A stretch of DNA of 52,751 nt from Campylobacteraceae bacterium (GCA_027038275.1 JALVXC010000055.1:1-52751); one strand, 5' to 3'; shown: positions 15,670 to 24,955, counted from the first letter of the stretch. Notes: generated by a model not told the origin, from the sequence alone. Made by a program: numbers and translations.

Positions 15670-16193
15670 CCTTCAAAAATCTCTTTAACCTCCACCTCTT
15701 CATCAAAACACTCAATCATCATCTTATCTTCAAGACCAAAAGCACCAATATATCTATAGACCCCATCAATCAACATAAACTTCTCAACAAGCTTGTACTC
15801 TACATTGATTAAAAAATACTCTTTAATACCACTCTTCTCATACAAATCTTTTTTAACCGTTTTGTCTTTGTAGGCAGTAGAGGGTGAGAGAACCTCAAAA
15901 ATAGCACAAGGTAGCTCACTATCACAAAAGAGCATAACATCAGGTTGAACAACATTTGTTTGGTTATCTATAGTAAGCTTTAAATCAAAAGGGGCTACAC
16001 GAGGTTGACACCTCTCTTTGGCTCTACTCATATTTTTTAAGATAATCGCTATATTTAAAACAGCATCTTGATGTTGGGCTGTAGCTCCTGCCATCATATA
16101 GATTTTTCCAAAAATAAGCTCTACTCGCTCTTTTGTGGAGTTGTCTATGGCTATATAATCTTCGTAACTATAGTTTTTCAACTTATACTCCAC
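15666..16193 (-). CDS. Uma2-family (DUF820) putative restriction-fold endonuclease
   Basis: A 175-residue protein with the Uma2 PD-(D/E)XK-like core: Asp85 in VVQPDVMLF, Glu100 in AIFEVLSPST, and the following KKDLYEKSGIKEYFLIN helix-strand. The start is GTG at 16193, whose G is shared with the TAG of the upstream gene. It is therefore the last gene of the envelope operon by position and coupling. Uma2 proteins are abundant in cyanobacteria and some mobile contexts, but their substrate is unknown. It may be a passenger at the operon end rather than part of the lipid pathway. Confidence 0.82.
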   Translation of the reverse strand: MEYKLKNYSYEDYIAIDNSTKERVELIFGKIYMMAGATAQHQDAVLNIAIILKNMSRAKERCQPRVAPFDLKLTIDNQTNVVQPDVMLFCDSELPCAIFEVLSPSTAYKDKTVKKDLYEKSGIKEYFLINVEYKLVEKFMLIDGVYRYIGAFGLEDKMMIECFDEEVEVKEIFEG

Positions 16194-17611
16194 TAAAAAC
16201 TATAACTAATATCAGCAAAGACCATATCGCTGTTATGCACCCTATCAAAGAGTTTACTACCTCCAATATAGTCAACCACACCTACATTGGTGTAGACTCC
16301 ATCGGCAATATCGTACTTAAACCATGCTCTTTGAAAACCACCCTCATCTAATTTCTCTCCAAATAGAGAGATAAGATAGTTCGCATGAAGTGTAGCATTA
16401 AGAAAATCGGAACTTATACGAAAGGCTTGTTGGTAGGTATTTTTTTGAACAGGTATAGGGTTGTTTTTTAGAGCATTATCATAGCTATGTACCCTTCTAA
16501 GCGATACATCGTAAGAGATAAGTGTGTCAGCAATACCTTTGTACTCAACCCCTACTAAGCCATCGGTTCGTTTAAAGGTTTTATCTTGTGTAGCCGTATA
16601 TTTTAGACCATCAAAATGGGCTAGTTCACTCTTAAATAGCCATGAGCCACTAAGCACATTTAGAGCTGTACCAAACATCTTTACTTTGTCGTGGTGTAGC
16701 TTTCCATTTTTAAAGTAGCCTGTATCATTGTGTAGGTTACTAGCATAGAGGTTAATATCCCACCCTGAAAACTCTGCTCCAATGCTAAGTGCTGGAGTTA
16801 CATCGCTATAGCTCTCATCGCTTGGCAGAGAGTTTGGTGAGGGATTGTAGGTTGAACCTGCTGGAGGGTTTTTAGAGAATCTCTGCTCTACCACAGCTAT
16901 AGGGGTAATTCGCCAATCTCCTACATAGTAGTCAAACTTTGCCATTCCTACAGGTAGGCGTAAATCCTCTATATCTACAATAGCAGGACGACGGTTATCA
17001 AGAGGGTTTAGTACATCGGTAATACGAATAGTATCACTCCTTCCCCAAACAACTACTTGACGACCAAGTCTCATATCTAAGTTGTCGGCTAAACTCCCCT
17101 CAATATAGGCATCATAAAGCTCTATCTCATGTTCATACTCTTTTAGTTCATCTTTTGAGTACTTATCTCGTCCTCTAATACTATAAATAGCATCATAGTA
17201 GGCTTTTGCATTAGTTTTTAGTTTAAAACCGTTGTCAAATTTGTGTTCATAGTCTAAAAGTAGAGATGACTTTAGAGATGAGAGGTTATCGTGAGGGGTT
17301 TTGTCATTATATGAAAATGTTGCTTGTTCGGTTAGCTTTCCTGTAAAATCACCTAATACTCCTACTAATCTACCATCTTCTCTTTGGGCAGAGTTTACTA
17401 TAGGTTCATCATCAAACCCCTCCATAATATCATCTTCTTTTGTATTGGAAGATTTCTTTGCTGTTTGGGTTGTTGTTGGTTCATCATCAAAACCCTCTAG
17501 GGCTTCATCTATACTTTCAGCATTTAAAAAACTTGCTATTAGAAGTGTTGAGAGTAGTAGTTTTTGTTTTGATGGTGTTTTCAGAGAAAACACCCTACAG
17601 TTTTTTGACAT
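16193..17611 (-). CDS. DUF1302-like outer-membrane beta-barrel protein
   Basis: A 472-residue protein with a signal peptide (hydrophobic core about residues 18-31) and a predicted beta-barrel. The segment LGRQVVVWGRSDTIRITDVLNPLDNR (about residue 180 on) is typical of DUF1302-like proteins, and it ends in an aromatic residue (DISYSF), as outer-membrane barrels do. The mature N-terminus carries two acidic EGFDDEP motifs (39-45 and 64-70). The signal peptide n-region (residues 5-13) is encoded by a palindromic TAGGGTG-type repeat. The ATG overlaps the stop of the LolA-like gene (TAATG), with AAAAGGA before it. It probably forms the outer-membrane end of the MMPL pathway. Confidence 0.78.
   Translation of the reverse strand: MSKNCRVFSLKTPSKQKLLLSTLLIASFLNAESIDEALEGFDDEPTTTQTAKKSSNTKEDDIMEGFDDEPIVNSAQREDGRLVGVLGDFTGKLTEQATFSYNDKTPHDNLSSLKSSLLLDYEHKFDNGFKLKTNAKAYYDAIYSIRGRDKYSKDELKEYEHEIELYDAYIEGSLADNLDMRLGRQVVVWGRSDTIRITDVLNPLDNRRPAIVDIEDLRLPVGMAKFDYYVGDWRITPIAVVEQRFSKNPPAGSTYNPSPNSLPSDESYSDVTPALSIGAEFSGWDINLYASNLHNDTGYFKNGKLHHDKVKMFGTALNVLSGSWLFKSELAHFDGLKYTATQDKTFKRTDGLVGVEYKGIADTLISYDVSLRRVHSYDNALKNNPIPVQKNTYQQAFRISSDFLNATLHANYLISLFGEKLDEGGFQRAWFKYDIADGVYTNVGVVDYIGGSKLFDRVHNSDMVFADISYSF
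17574..17599. repeat. Palindromic TAGGGTG-family repeat inside a coding region
   Basis: GGTGTTTTC and GAAAACACC form a 9-bp stem with an AGA loop, plus the CTACAG end. It lies fully within the 5' end of the DUF1302-like gene and is translated in frame as CRVFSLKTP. A near-identical copy is at 44896-44920. Confidence 0.7.
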
Positions 17612-18411
17612 TAGAGTCCTTTTTCTAATCTTCTTGTCGTGAAGACGCTGTCGTCTATTGGTTTATTTAACTCAATATTATCAAATGTCAAAATGGTTTT
17701 ATGAAGAGTTGTTTTACCTTTTTTAGTAGTCATTGTCATCTCATCTACAAGCCAAATACCACTCTCTTGGTGTATCTTTTTTAGGTCAAGGTACTTCTTT
17801 TTTCCATTGGTCATAAAGTTAATAGCACGAACTACCATGTAGTTATCTTTTCTTACAATAGCAATAGTTTTATTGTACCCTGACTCATCAATCACCTCTT
17901 GATTTCTAGGTGTTGCCTCTATCATCCATGCGTCATGCCCTCTAACTTTTGTCTCTTTAAGAACTTTAAAGTCATAATCTTCTAAATCACGGTCGGTCAT
18001 ATCAAAGTAAGAAAAATCTGAACCCATAAAACTTGAACTCTTATCTGCTGATGGAATACGCTTTACCTTTTTAAGTGCAGGTAGGTAGAGCCATTGGTCA
18101 TCATCTTTTGAAGCATCATCATAGTCGTAAGTTAAAAAGGCTGTATTTTTAACATCTGCTGGGCTTTTAAAAAAGAGAGTTTTATGCTCATCTGCTCCAA
18201 AATCTTTTTCGTATGATTTTAAGTCACGTTTACGCTCATTTCCATTTTTGTCAATAAGTACCATAAGCATATCTTGCTCTAAGGTCTGCCCATCATCTCT
18301 AGCATCAACCTTCTCCATAATAGCTCTTGCATTGGCATCATCTGCCATGACATTTGTAGTTAGAAGCGTTGCTCCAACACCTAGTAAAAATAGTAGTTTT
18401 TTTGCATTCAT
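17611..18411 (-). CDS. LolA-like outer-membrane lipoprotein-sorting family protein
   Basis: A 266-residue periplasmic protein with a cleavable signal peptide (residues 1-23, ending VMA). The rest matches the LolA-like family that accompanies MMPL/RND exporters (LMVLIDKNGNERKRDLK, DDQWLYLPALKKVKRI, SSSFMGSDFSYFDM). Such proteins are thought to carry hydrophobic molecules across the periplasm. It sits 24 bases after the MMPL gene and overlaps the DUF1302-like gene by one base, so it is placed between inner-membrane exporter and outer-membrane barrel in both gene order and inferred pathway. Confidence 0.88.
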   Translation of the reverse strand: MNAKKLLFLLGVGATLLTTNVMADDANARAIMEKVDARDDGQTLEQDMLMVLIDKNGNERKRDLKSYEKDFGADEHKTLFFKSPADVKNTAFLTYDYDDASKDDDQWLYLPALKKVKRIPSADKSSSFMGSDFSYFDMTDRDLEDYDFKVLKETKVRGHDAWMIEATPRNQEVIDESGYNKTIAIVRKDNYMVVRAINFMTNGKKKYLDLKKIHQESGIWLVDEMTMTTKKGKTTLHKTILTFDNIELNKPIDDSVFTTRRLEKGL

Positions 18412-18435
18412 TTTTTTATCCTTTAATTAAATATT

Positions 18436-20835
18436 TTATTTTATCCACCCTCTTTTAGCCACCACCATCATCAAAGCAGGAGCTAAAAGCAAGTCAGCAA
18501 AGAGGGCAAATAAAATAACTGAACCCGTAATCATACCAAAGTTTTGAACAGAAATCATATTAGCTGCCAAGTAGGCAAAGAAACCAAGTGATAGAACAAC
18601 AGAGGTAATTACCATTGCTTTACCTGTTGTAAAGAATGTCTGCTCTATTGCTTTAGCAGGGTCGCCACTCTCTAGGTAGTATCGCTTAAAATTGTGCATA
18701 AAATGTATGGTATCATCAACAGCTAAACCAATGGCAATAGAACCTATAAGTAGAGTAAACATATCTAGTGGCATATTGCCTACGTACATTACAAGTAAGC
18801 CTAAAATAATTGGAGTTACATTTGGAATCATACTTAAAAGCCCCAATCTAACTGAACCTAAAATAAGCATCATCATTAGAGTAATCCCTGCACCTGCTAT
18901 AAGATAACTAACTATAGATGAATGAATAGCTTGTGAGAAGGTATTTACCAAAAGTGGTGTCATTCCTGTTGTCTCTACACTATCTTTAGCAAATGTTTTT
19001 TGAGCCTCTTTAGTTACATAATCTAGCACTTTAGTTGAGTGGATTGCATCTTGCCATGGTAGCTTAATGGTAATTCGTGCTTTAGAGAATTGACTGTCAA
19101 CTACATCTTCTAAATCATCAGAACCAGAATTTTCAAATAGTAGTAGCTCTTGAGATACCAAGTCCTGTTTAGTTGGAATAGTGTAGTACTCCTCTTTGTT
19201 CTCATGTAAAGCTCGGTTTGTCTCTTTTACAATAGTTGCTAGAGAGACTACTTTACCCACATGGGTGTACTCATCTTTATACTTCTCTAACTTTGCAGAG
19301 AGTTCATTTAGCTTTTTAAGTCTATCTGGGTCTTGCCAACCATTTACTTTACCTGTGTCTACTACTAGCTCAATAGTAACTGAACCATTCATTTTCTGGT
19401 CAATTACCTCTGTAGCAACACGGACAGGCACATTTGGCTGAAACCACTTTAGAGGATTGTGAGAGAGTTGAACTTGTGTAGAGGCAACTAGTGCCAATAC
19501 CACTAAAACAGCACTAAGAGTTAAAACTGTTTTAGTGTATTTAACAGGGATAATTGCTAACTTTTTCATTACCTCATCTAGTGCATCAGTAGCCTTACTT
19601 CTTTTTGGTTTAAGTTTAGTTATAGATAAAAGTGCAGGTAGTAGAGTCAAGGTTAAAAATAGAGAAATCAAAACCCCAAGTGAAGCAAAAATACCCAAAT
19701 CAGAGATAGGTGCAACTTGACTTCCAGAAAACGAGCCAATACCAATAGCAGTAGTAATAGATGTCATAGCAATAGCTAACCCAGAGTGTCTAAGAGTATA
19801 GGAGAGAGCCTCTCTTTTATCTCCTGTTTTATTAAATTCATCAAAGAAGATAGACAAAATATGCACCGTCGCCCCAACAGAGACCACAATAAGAAGCGAT
19901 GGTACAATCTGCGTTGGTAACTTAAAGGCTGTTCCACTCCATGCCATAGTTCCAACGGTTGCTAAAAGAGATAGAACAATTACTAAAAGAGGATAGAACA
20001 CAGCTGTAGCACGTCTAAATACAATAAATAGGAAAATCAAAATAATCACAAAGGTAATACGCATAAACTTCTGAATATCTGAACTCATTTGAGCTTTGAG
20101 TTGATTGTTTACAGCGGGTGAACCTGCCATATAAATTTTAAGCCCTTGTGCTTTGTATTTGTCGGTTACCTTTTGTAGAGCCTCTAGTATTTGATGGTTC
20201 TCTTGGTCGGTTAGAAACTTTCGGTTATCTTTTGTGTTTTGAGTTGCCTCATCATCAAACCCCTCACTAAACTCATCTTCTACACTAAACTCCTGCTCCC
20301 CCTCATGAGAGTAGGCATCGGTCTCAATAACAATAGTAGTCATCTTTCCATCTTGACTTAAGAACAAATCTTTGTAGAAGTGTGACTCCATAGCTCTCTT
20401 TTTAATATCTGCTACATCTTTAGCTGTTTTTGGAAATGGTTCTAACAAATCATCGGTAATAAGCTTGTCACCCTCTCCTCTTGTATTTCGTACATTGTAT
20501 AAAGAGGTAACATCATCAAGATAGGGAACACTATTTTCTATGTCTTTGTGAAGATTACGAAGTTTAGTTAAAAAGTCTATAGAGAAGATATTGTCATCTT
20601 CAATAGCCAAGATAATCCTCTCATCTCGTCCAAATTGAGCTCTAAACTTATTGTAGGTGAGCAAAACAGGGTCATCTTCGTGCATAAACCCCTCAGTAGA
20701 GGTATCCATCTTTATCTGTGGAATATGGGCTATAGGGAAAGCTAGTAGTAAAACCACTAGCAATATAACTTTAAAGGGGTTATCGTGAACAAAGCCACCA
20801 AAACGACCTAGCATATCTTCTAATTTTTTGTGCAT
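18436..20835 (-). CDS. MMPL/RND-superfamily lipid exporter
   Basis: A 799-residue protein with the RND two-fold repeat: membrane segments at about residues 22-40, 235-400 and 430-450, then a second periplasmic loop and 635-795. Conserved GLAVDDTIHFMHNF lies in the second half. The family includes HpnN and mycobacterial MmpL transporters of hopanoids and other lipids. The first periplasmic loop carries EGFDDE at 191-196, the same motif found twice in the DUF1302-like partner. AGGAG precedes the ATG. It lies 77 bases after the FadL-like gene. The substrate is not determined. Confidence 0.9.
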   Translation of the reverse strand: MHKKLEDMLGRFGGFVHDNPFKVILLVVLLLAFPIAHIPQIKMDTSTEGFMHEDDPVLLTYNKFRAQFGRDERIILAIEDDNIFSIDFLTKLRNLHKDIENSVPYLDDVTSLYNVRNTRGEGDKLITDDLLEPFPKTAKDVADIKKRAMESHFYKDLFLSQDGKMTTIVIETDAYSHEGEQEFSVEDEFSEGFDDEATQNTKDNRKFLTDQENHQILEALQKVTDKYKAQGLKIYMAGSPAVNNQLKAQMSSDIQKFMRITFVIILIFLFIVFRRATAVFYPLLVIVLSLLATVGTMAWSGTAFKLPTQIVPSLLIVVSVGATVHILSIFFDEFNKTGDKREALSYTLRHSGLAIAMTSITTAIGIGSFSGSQVAPISDLGIFASLGVLISLFLTLTLLPALLSITKLKPKRSKATDALDEVMKKLAIIPVKYTKTVLTLSAVLVVLALVASTQVQLSHNPLKWFQPNVPVRVATEVIDQKMNGSVTIELVVDTGKVNGWQDPDRLKKLNELSAKLEKYKDEYTHVGKVVSLATIVKETNRALHENKEEYYTIPTKQDLVSQELLLFENSGSDDLEDVVDSQFSKARITIKLPWQDAIHSTKVLDYVTKEAQKTFAKDSVETTGMTPLLVNTFSQAIHSSIVSYLIAGAGITLMMMLILGSVRLGLLSMIPNVTPIILGLLVMYVGNMPLDMFTLLIGSIAIGLAVDDTIHFMHNFKRYYLESGDPAKAIEQTFFTTGKAMVITSVVLSLGFFAYLAANMISVQNFGMITGSVILFALFADLLLAPALMMVVAKRGWIK

Positions 20836-20912
20836 CTAATCTCCTGATGAAGTAGTAGTATATGGAATATATACTACCAAGATGAACTGAATATTGATTT
20901 AAGGTGTATTTA

Positions 20913-22148
20913 TTAAAACTTATACGATACCCCAGCTGTTAACAAATCAGCTCCACCTCCTGAAAATTTCCCAATAATTCCATTTTTATTCTCTCCTTGA
21001 GCTAAAGAGAATGACTCTTTCTCATCACGCAAATAGGCAAAACCATACGAGAGGTTCTTATTGGCTTTTATGCGAAATCCAAAAGTATATATATTGGCAT
21101 CTGCATCAGGTAACTCATAAGAGACATACTCTTTAGGAATAGGTGTTTCATCTTTTGAGTATCCTGCCATAAGTGTTAACTCTGGTGAGACTTTTGCTGT
21201 AAATCCAACTCTAAATGTATCTGTATCTCTCCAATTTTTAGGTTTTGGGTCATCAAAAGCTCCAACTAGTGCAGATGGAATAGCAGAACCATAATTAAAA
21301 TCTAAATTTTTATACTCAGACCAATAGGTCTTCTCATAGTTTAACTCTAAGGTATATCTATCTTGCCATGTTTTACTAACTGCTAGATTTAGTGCAGCAG
21401 GAAGAGGAATAGTCACATCAGTACTATATTGCTTTCCTAAATTTCCTAAATATAAGTTAGCATCTCCCTCCTCTTTTAAGTCTATATTTGAACGATAGGT
21501 TACAGCCATATTAATATCAGAAGTTGGTCTATAACTCATGGCTAGATTATAACCATACTCAACCGTATCTCCCTCCATATCACGTTTTATTGGCTTAATT
21601 GCTCCTCCATCAGACTTTACAACCCCTTCTGAGTAGATAAATCGTAAACCTCCACCTACTGCAAAATTATCAGAGAGTTTGTAAGAGGCTACAGGGTTGA
21701 ACTCTATTATTTTTAGAGTAAACTCCTCAGCAAATAGCTTTTGGTGTCCACTCTTCCACTCTTTACTCAATCCTCCTGGTACACTTAAACTAGCACCCCA
21801 ACGAAACTGCTCTATAGAATTAGAGACATAATGCAAAAATGGAATCTGTAAATTCTCAATCTCTGATTTATTGGAAGCAGGATAGATTTCATTAACAGAG
21901 TATGCTTGAAGACCCTGAAACCTATTGCTAGGTAAATGAACTAAAGTTAAACCAGCTTCGGTAAACTGTGCATCACCCATAAATGCCATATTAGCAGGAT
22001 TGTAGTAGGCTGTATCTGCTCCATCTGTATGAGCCACATAGGCTGCACCAAGTGCCATAGAGTTAACTGACTGTTCTGGAACTTTATATGCACCTGCTGT
22101 TAGTGCTGAACTTACTATTATACTTAACGCTATACTTTTTTTCATCAT
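20913..22148 (-). CDS. OmpP1/FadL-family outer-membrane transporter
   Basis: A 411-residue beta-barrel for uptake of hydrophobic compounds such as long-chain fatty acids or hydrocarbons. The signal peptide ends near residue 19. The mature start YKVPEQSVNSMALGAAYVAHTD with DTAYYNPANMAF is the FadL hatch-type N-terminus. The C-terminus ends in VSYKF, an outer-membrane signature. AGGAG before the ATG overlaps the lipase stop. With an upstream lipase, a model is local release of fatty acids and import through this pore (inference). Confidence 0.88.
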   Translation of the reverse strand: MMKKSIALSIIVSSALTAGAYKVPEQSVNSMALGAAYVAHTDGADTAYYNPANMAFMGDAQFTEAGLTLVHLPSNRFQGLQAYSVNEIYPASNKSEIENLQIPFLHYVSNSIEQFRWGASLSVPGGLSKEWKSGHQKLFAEEFTLKIIEFNPVASYKLSDNFAVGGGLRFIYSEGVVKSDGGAIKPIKRDMEGDTVEYGYNLAMSYRPTSDINMAVTYRSNIDLKEEGDANLYLGNLGKQYSTDVTIPLPAALNLAVSKTWQDRYTLELNYEKTYWSEYKNLDFNYGSAIPSALVGAFDDPKPKNWRDTDTFRVGFTAKVSPELTLMAGYSKDETPIPKEYVSYELPDADANIYTFGFRIKANKNLSYGFAYLRDEKESFSLAQGENKNGIIGKFSGGGADLLTAGVSYKF

Positions 22149-22154
22149 ATTCTC

Positions 22155-23429
22155 CTAATACCCAATAGTCTTTTTTCTAACTTCTGCAAACATTGCTGTT
22201 GTTATAGAATAAGCAGGTGAACCACAATCTCCATGAGTTAAATTTAAATCAGCAGGGTATTTAGAAGGATTGATTGCAATTAAAGTCTGTTCAACAGGAA
22301 TAATTTCTACATCAGAAGCTCCTAAAGACTTCATTGTACCCTCCGTTAGTTGCGAAATAGCATAAGGAATAACATTGTCCCCCTTACAATGTACTAAACG
22401 TACTGGCGTTTTAGGAGACCAAGTGTGTAGGTTGTTGCTAGTTACTGCCTCTTTAAACCAATTATTGTCATTAGCAAAGTAATCATTAACAAAATTAGGT
22501 TCAAAGAGTCCTGTTTTACCTGTTGTATCAGTTGTTAGTTTTGGGTCAATCTCTACTCTAGTTAAGTCACCATTAAACAGTGTTGGTAGTTTAGAAGCGT
22601 ATGGTTCATTGATTATACTATTTACTGGTTGAGTATATGCTTTAGCATAAGCATACCCCACATTTGCCATAAAAGAGGGAACAGATAGTTTTGGTTGACT
22701 AAGTACTACATCTGCCATTGTCTTTAAAGCATAAGGACCAGCCATTGGAGCAGCCATTGTTACACTTAGACCTGTATCTTCCTCCTCTATCTTCTTAAGT
22801 GTTGCCATAGATGCGTAACCACCCTCAGAGTAACCTGTTAAGAAGAGTTGACTGTTTAGAGTAATGTTGTTATCTGCTGCAAATTTTTTAACCTGTTTAA
22901 TAAAATCAACTGTAGAGTTTGCTAAGGAGTCTTTTAAAATAAAAGGGTGATAGTGGCTATTGGAGTCACCAAAACCAATATAGTCTGGCTGTAGAGTAGC
23001 AAAACCACCTAATGATGTTAAGATAACAGAAGAACCAGCAGGTGTTCCAATATTTTTTGCATTTACAGAAGGAGCTTCTGCATTAGCAAAAATAGTTCCA
23101 TGGTCATCGGAGACCATAGAGAGTCCTAGTTTTGTTGTTATAATAGAAGGCAGACCTGTAGGAATAACAAAAAGACCTGAAGCCTTTACCTCATTGCCCT
23201 CTTCATCTGTTGTTGTATATGGAATTTTATAGGCTTTATACCCATAGACTGTTTGGTTTTCATCAATAACTCCTTTACTTAGTAGAGTTGACTTCATTGC
23301 ATCATCTGAAAAGTCAACAAGAAGTTCTCCTCCTTTAACTGATTCAGAAGTAGGAGCAGACAAATCACTACCACAACCTATAAATAGTAGAGGTGTTGCA
23401 ACTACCACTAGCTTTAATATATTTTGCAT
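22155..23429 (-). CDS. Secreted lipoprotein alpha/beta-hydrolase (secretory lipase family)
   Basis: A 424-residue lipoprotein: signal peptide with lipobox IGC (Cys19). Alpha/beta-hydrolase catalytic residues are Ser201 in GYSEGG, Asp351 in HCKGDNVIPYA and His399 in LTHGDCG. The overall pattern (oxyanion DYIGFGDS, about residues 149-156) resembles LIP-type secretory lipases. Two cysteines (348 and 402) near the catalytic Asp and His may form a disulfide. It is the first gene of the envelope operon, with a TATAAT 24 bases upstream in a 56-base gap after nfo. Confidence 0.82.
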   Translation of the reverse strand: MQNILKLVVVATPLLFIGCGSDLSAPTSESVKGGELLVDFSDDAMKSTLLSKGVIDENQTVYGYKAYKIPYTTTDEEGNEVKASGLFVIPTGLPSIITTKLGLSMVSDDHGTIFANAEAPSVNAKNIGTPAGSSVILTSLGGFATLQPDYIGFGDSNSHYHPFILKDSLANSTVDFIKQVKKFAADNNITLNSQLFLTGYSEGGYASMATLKKIEEEDTGLSVTMAAPMAGPYALKTMADVVLSQPKLSVPSFMANVGYAYAKAYTQPVNSIINEPYASKLPTLFNGDLTRVEIDPKLTTDTTGKTGLFEPNFVNDYFANDNNWFKEAVTSNNLHTWSPKTPVRLVHCKGDNVIPYAISQLTEGTMKSLGASDVEIIPVEQTLIAINPSKYPADLNLTHGDCGSPAYSITTAMFAEVRKKTIGY

Positions 23430-23452
23430 ACATTCTCCTTTAGTTGGAATAA

Positions 23453-23458
23453 TGTATT
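23453..23458 (-). promoter_or_regulatory. Probable -10 box of the lipase-FadL-MMPL operon
   Basis: TATAAT read on the minus strand, about 24 bases before the lipase ATG, in the short AT-rich gap after nfo. TTATCA about 15 bases upstream may serve as -35. AAAGGAG precedes the start codon. Confidence 0.45.
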
Positions 23459-23485
23459 ATAACAGTTTATGTTTAATGATAATTG

Positions 23486-24376
23486 TTAATTTTCAACTAA
23501 ATTATACAACTCCTCTATCTCTCTATCCCAAATAGTCTCATCTATTGTCTCTAGTATAAGAGGTATATCCTCCATACGCTCATCGTTCATAATAAACCTA
23601 AAAGCCTCCCAACCTATCTCAGCTTGTCCTAAAGAGTGGTGACGGTCTACACGGCTTCCAAGCTTTGGTTTAGAGTCGTTAAGGTGCATTCCTGCTAGAT
23701 ACTCAAACCCTACAATGCGTTCAAACTCATCCATCGTTTTGTCGTAAGATTCTCGTGTTCGTAGGTCATAACCACTTGTAAAAGTATGACAAGTATCTAA
23801 ACAGACACCTACTCGACTCTTATCTTCTACTCTATCTATAATATGTGCCAAGTGTTCAAATCTATACCCAAGATTAGTACCCTGCCCTGCTGTATTTTCA
23901 ATGACCAATTTAACGTTTGAGTCTTTTGTAGCCTCTATAGCAATATTGAGTGATTGGGCAATTACATCTAAACAATTTAACTCTGCCTCCATAATTTTAT
24001 CATCATAATTTGGGTCACGTTTTCCTACTTTAACCAAGTGGCTTCCAGGATGAAAGTTAAGTAGCTCTAAACCAAGCTGTTCACAACGCTCTAACTCATC
24101 TATAAAGGCTTTACGAGACTTCTCTAACTTCTCTGCTTCGGGGTGTCCTAAGTTAATAAGATAGCTATCGTGAGGCAAAACATGCTTAGGTAAAATACCT
24201 GATTTTTCAAGATTAGCTTTAAAGCTCTCTATCATCTTCTTCTCTAAAGGTTTAGCAACCCACTGTCTTTGGTTTTTAGTAAAGAGAGCAAAAGCCTTTG
24301 CTCCTATCTTCATGGCATTTAGAGGGGCATTGTCTACTCCACCACTTGCACTTACATGTGCACCTACAAACTTCAT
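23486..24376 (-). CDS. nfo: Endonuclease IV (AP endonuclease)
   Basis: Cleaves DNA at abasic sites in base-excision repair using three zinc ions. Metal and signature motifs present are [14 protein letters not shown] at the start, NFHPGSHL (about residue 109), VIENTAGQG (about 148), [10 protein letters not shown] (about 180) and [22 protein letters not shown]-like (about 223-243). The 296-residue length is normal. Its ATG directly follows the stop of an upstream lipoprotein gene. Confidence 0.95.
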   Translation of the reverse strand: MKFVGAHVSASGGVDNAPLNAMKIGAKAFALFTKNQRQWVAKPLEKKMIESFKANLEKSGILPKHVLPHDSYLINLGHPEAEKLEKSRKAFIDELERCEQLGLELLNFHPGSHLVKVGKRDPNYDDKIMEAELNCLDVIAQSLNIAIEATKDSNVKLVIENTAGQGTNLGYRFEHLAHIIDRVEDKSRVGVCLDTCHTFTSGYDLRTRESYDKTMDEFERIVGFEYLAGMHLNDSKPKLGSRVDRHHSLGQAEIGWEAFRFIMNDERMEDIPLILETIDETIWDREIEELYNLVEN

Positions 24377-24862
24377 CTACTGCTTTCTCACTTTTATTAA
24401 GATTTTATTGAGCTTGTCACGAAAAACTCGCTCTTTTTGATTTACGCTGTAAGATATATCATAAATACCCTCTTTTGTCAATTTTTGAGAGAATGAGCCA
24501 TTTTTGTCTTTTTCTATATTCTCACCTTTAAAAATAGGCTCTCCTCTAAATATATTCTCCAACAAATCTTTGTCATAAGCTCCATTTAAAATCTTTTCAT
24601 TAAAAGCCATCTTATCCATACACTCAAATTTTGACATACAGATATTTAGCCCACCAATCTCTAACTTCATCAAAGGTTGTCCTGCTCCATAAATCTCAAC
24701 CTTAACATCACTAGGAGAAGCTGATATAAACCCCATGTCAGCATATCTAATTGTTGGTGTCTTAAGTACAATAAATGCACTCTCTTCTTTTTTAGGCTTT
24801 AACCCTACACAAGCTGTCAATAGACCTAAAATAGTTAAAGCTAAAACTACTCTTTTTTTCAT
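24377..24862 (-). CDS. Hypothetical lipoprotein, 161 residues
   Basis: A signal peptide with lipobox LTAC (Cys18) indicates a lipid-anchored envelope protein. The rest (FISASPSDVKVEIYGAG, LNICMSKFECMDKMAFNEKIL) is a small domain often annotated only as hypothetical in Campylobacterota. Two cysteines, C74 and C80, are spaced CMSKFEC. The stop is directly adjacent to the nfo start, so the two share a transcript. Confidence 0.75.
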   Translation of the reverse strand: MKKRVVLALTILGLLTACVGLKPKKEESAFIVLKTPTIRYADMGFISASPSDVKVEIYGAGQPLMKLEIGGLNICMSKFECMDKMAFNEKILNGAYDKDLLENIFRGEPIFKGENIEKDKNGSFSQKLTKEGIYDISYSVNQKERVFRDKLNKILIKVRKQ

Positions 24863-24928
24863 AAAAATCCTTTTTTAGAAATTATACCTAAGATTGTATT
24901 TTTTAAGAATATTTTAAGTCTTTTTGGC

Positions 24929-24934
24929 TATAAT
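24929..24934 (+). promoter_or_regulatory. Promoter of the tandem tRNA-Glu genes
   Basis: TATAAT 21 bases before the first tRNA, with a T-rich TTTTTG region upstream. This gives a leader of about 15 bases. There is no separate promoter-like sequence in the 31-base gap between the tRNAs, so both are probably cut from one transcript. Confidence 0.55.
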
Positions 24935-24955
24935 TTCGTCCATAAGTTGTTAAAT

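Noticed and set aside
23455-23490. Fur box in the gap between nfo and the lipase gene
   Set aside because: GATAATTGTTAATT has only loose resemblance to a Fur site and lies in AT-rich DNA. There is no iron-related gene in the operon.
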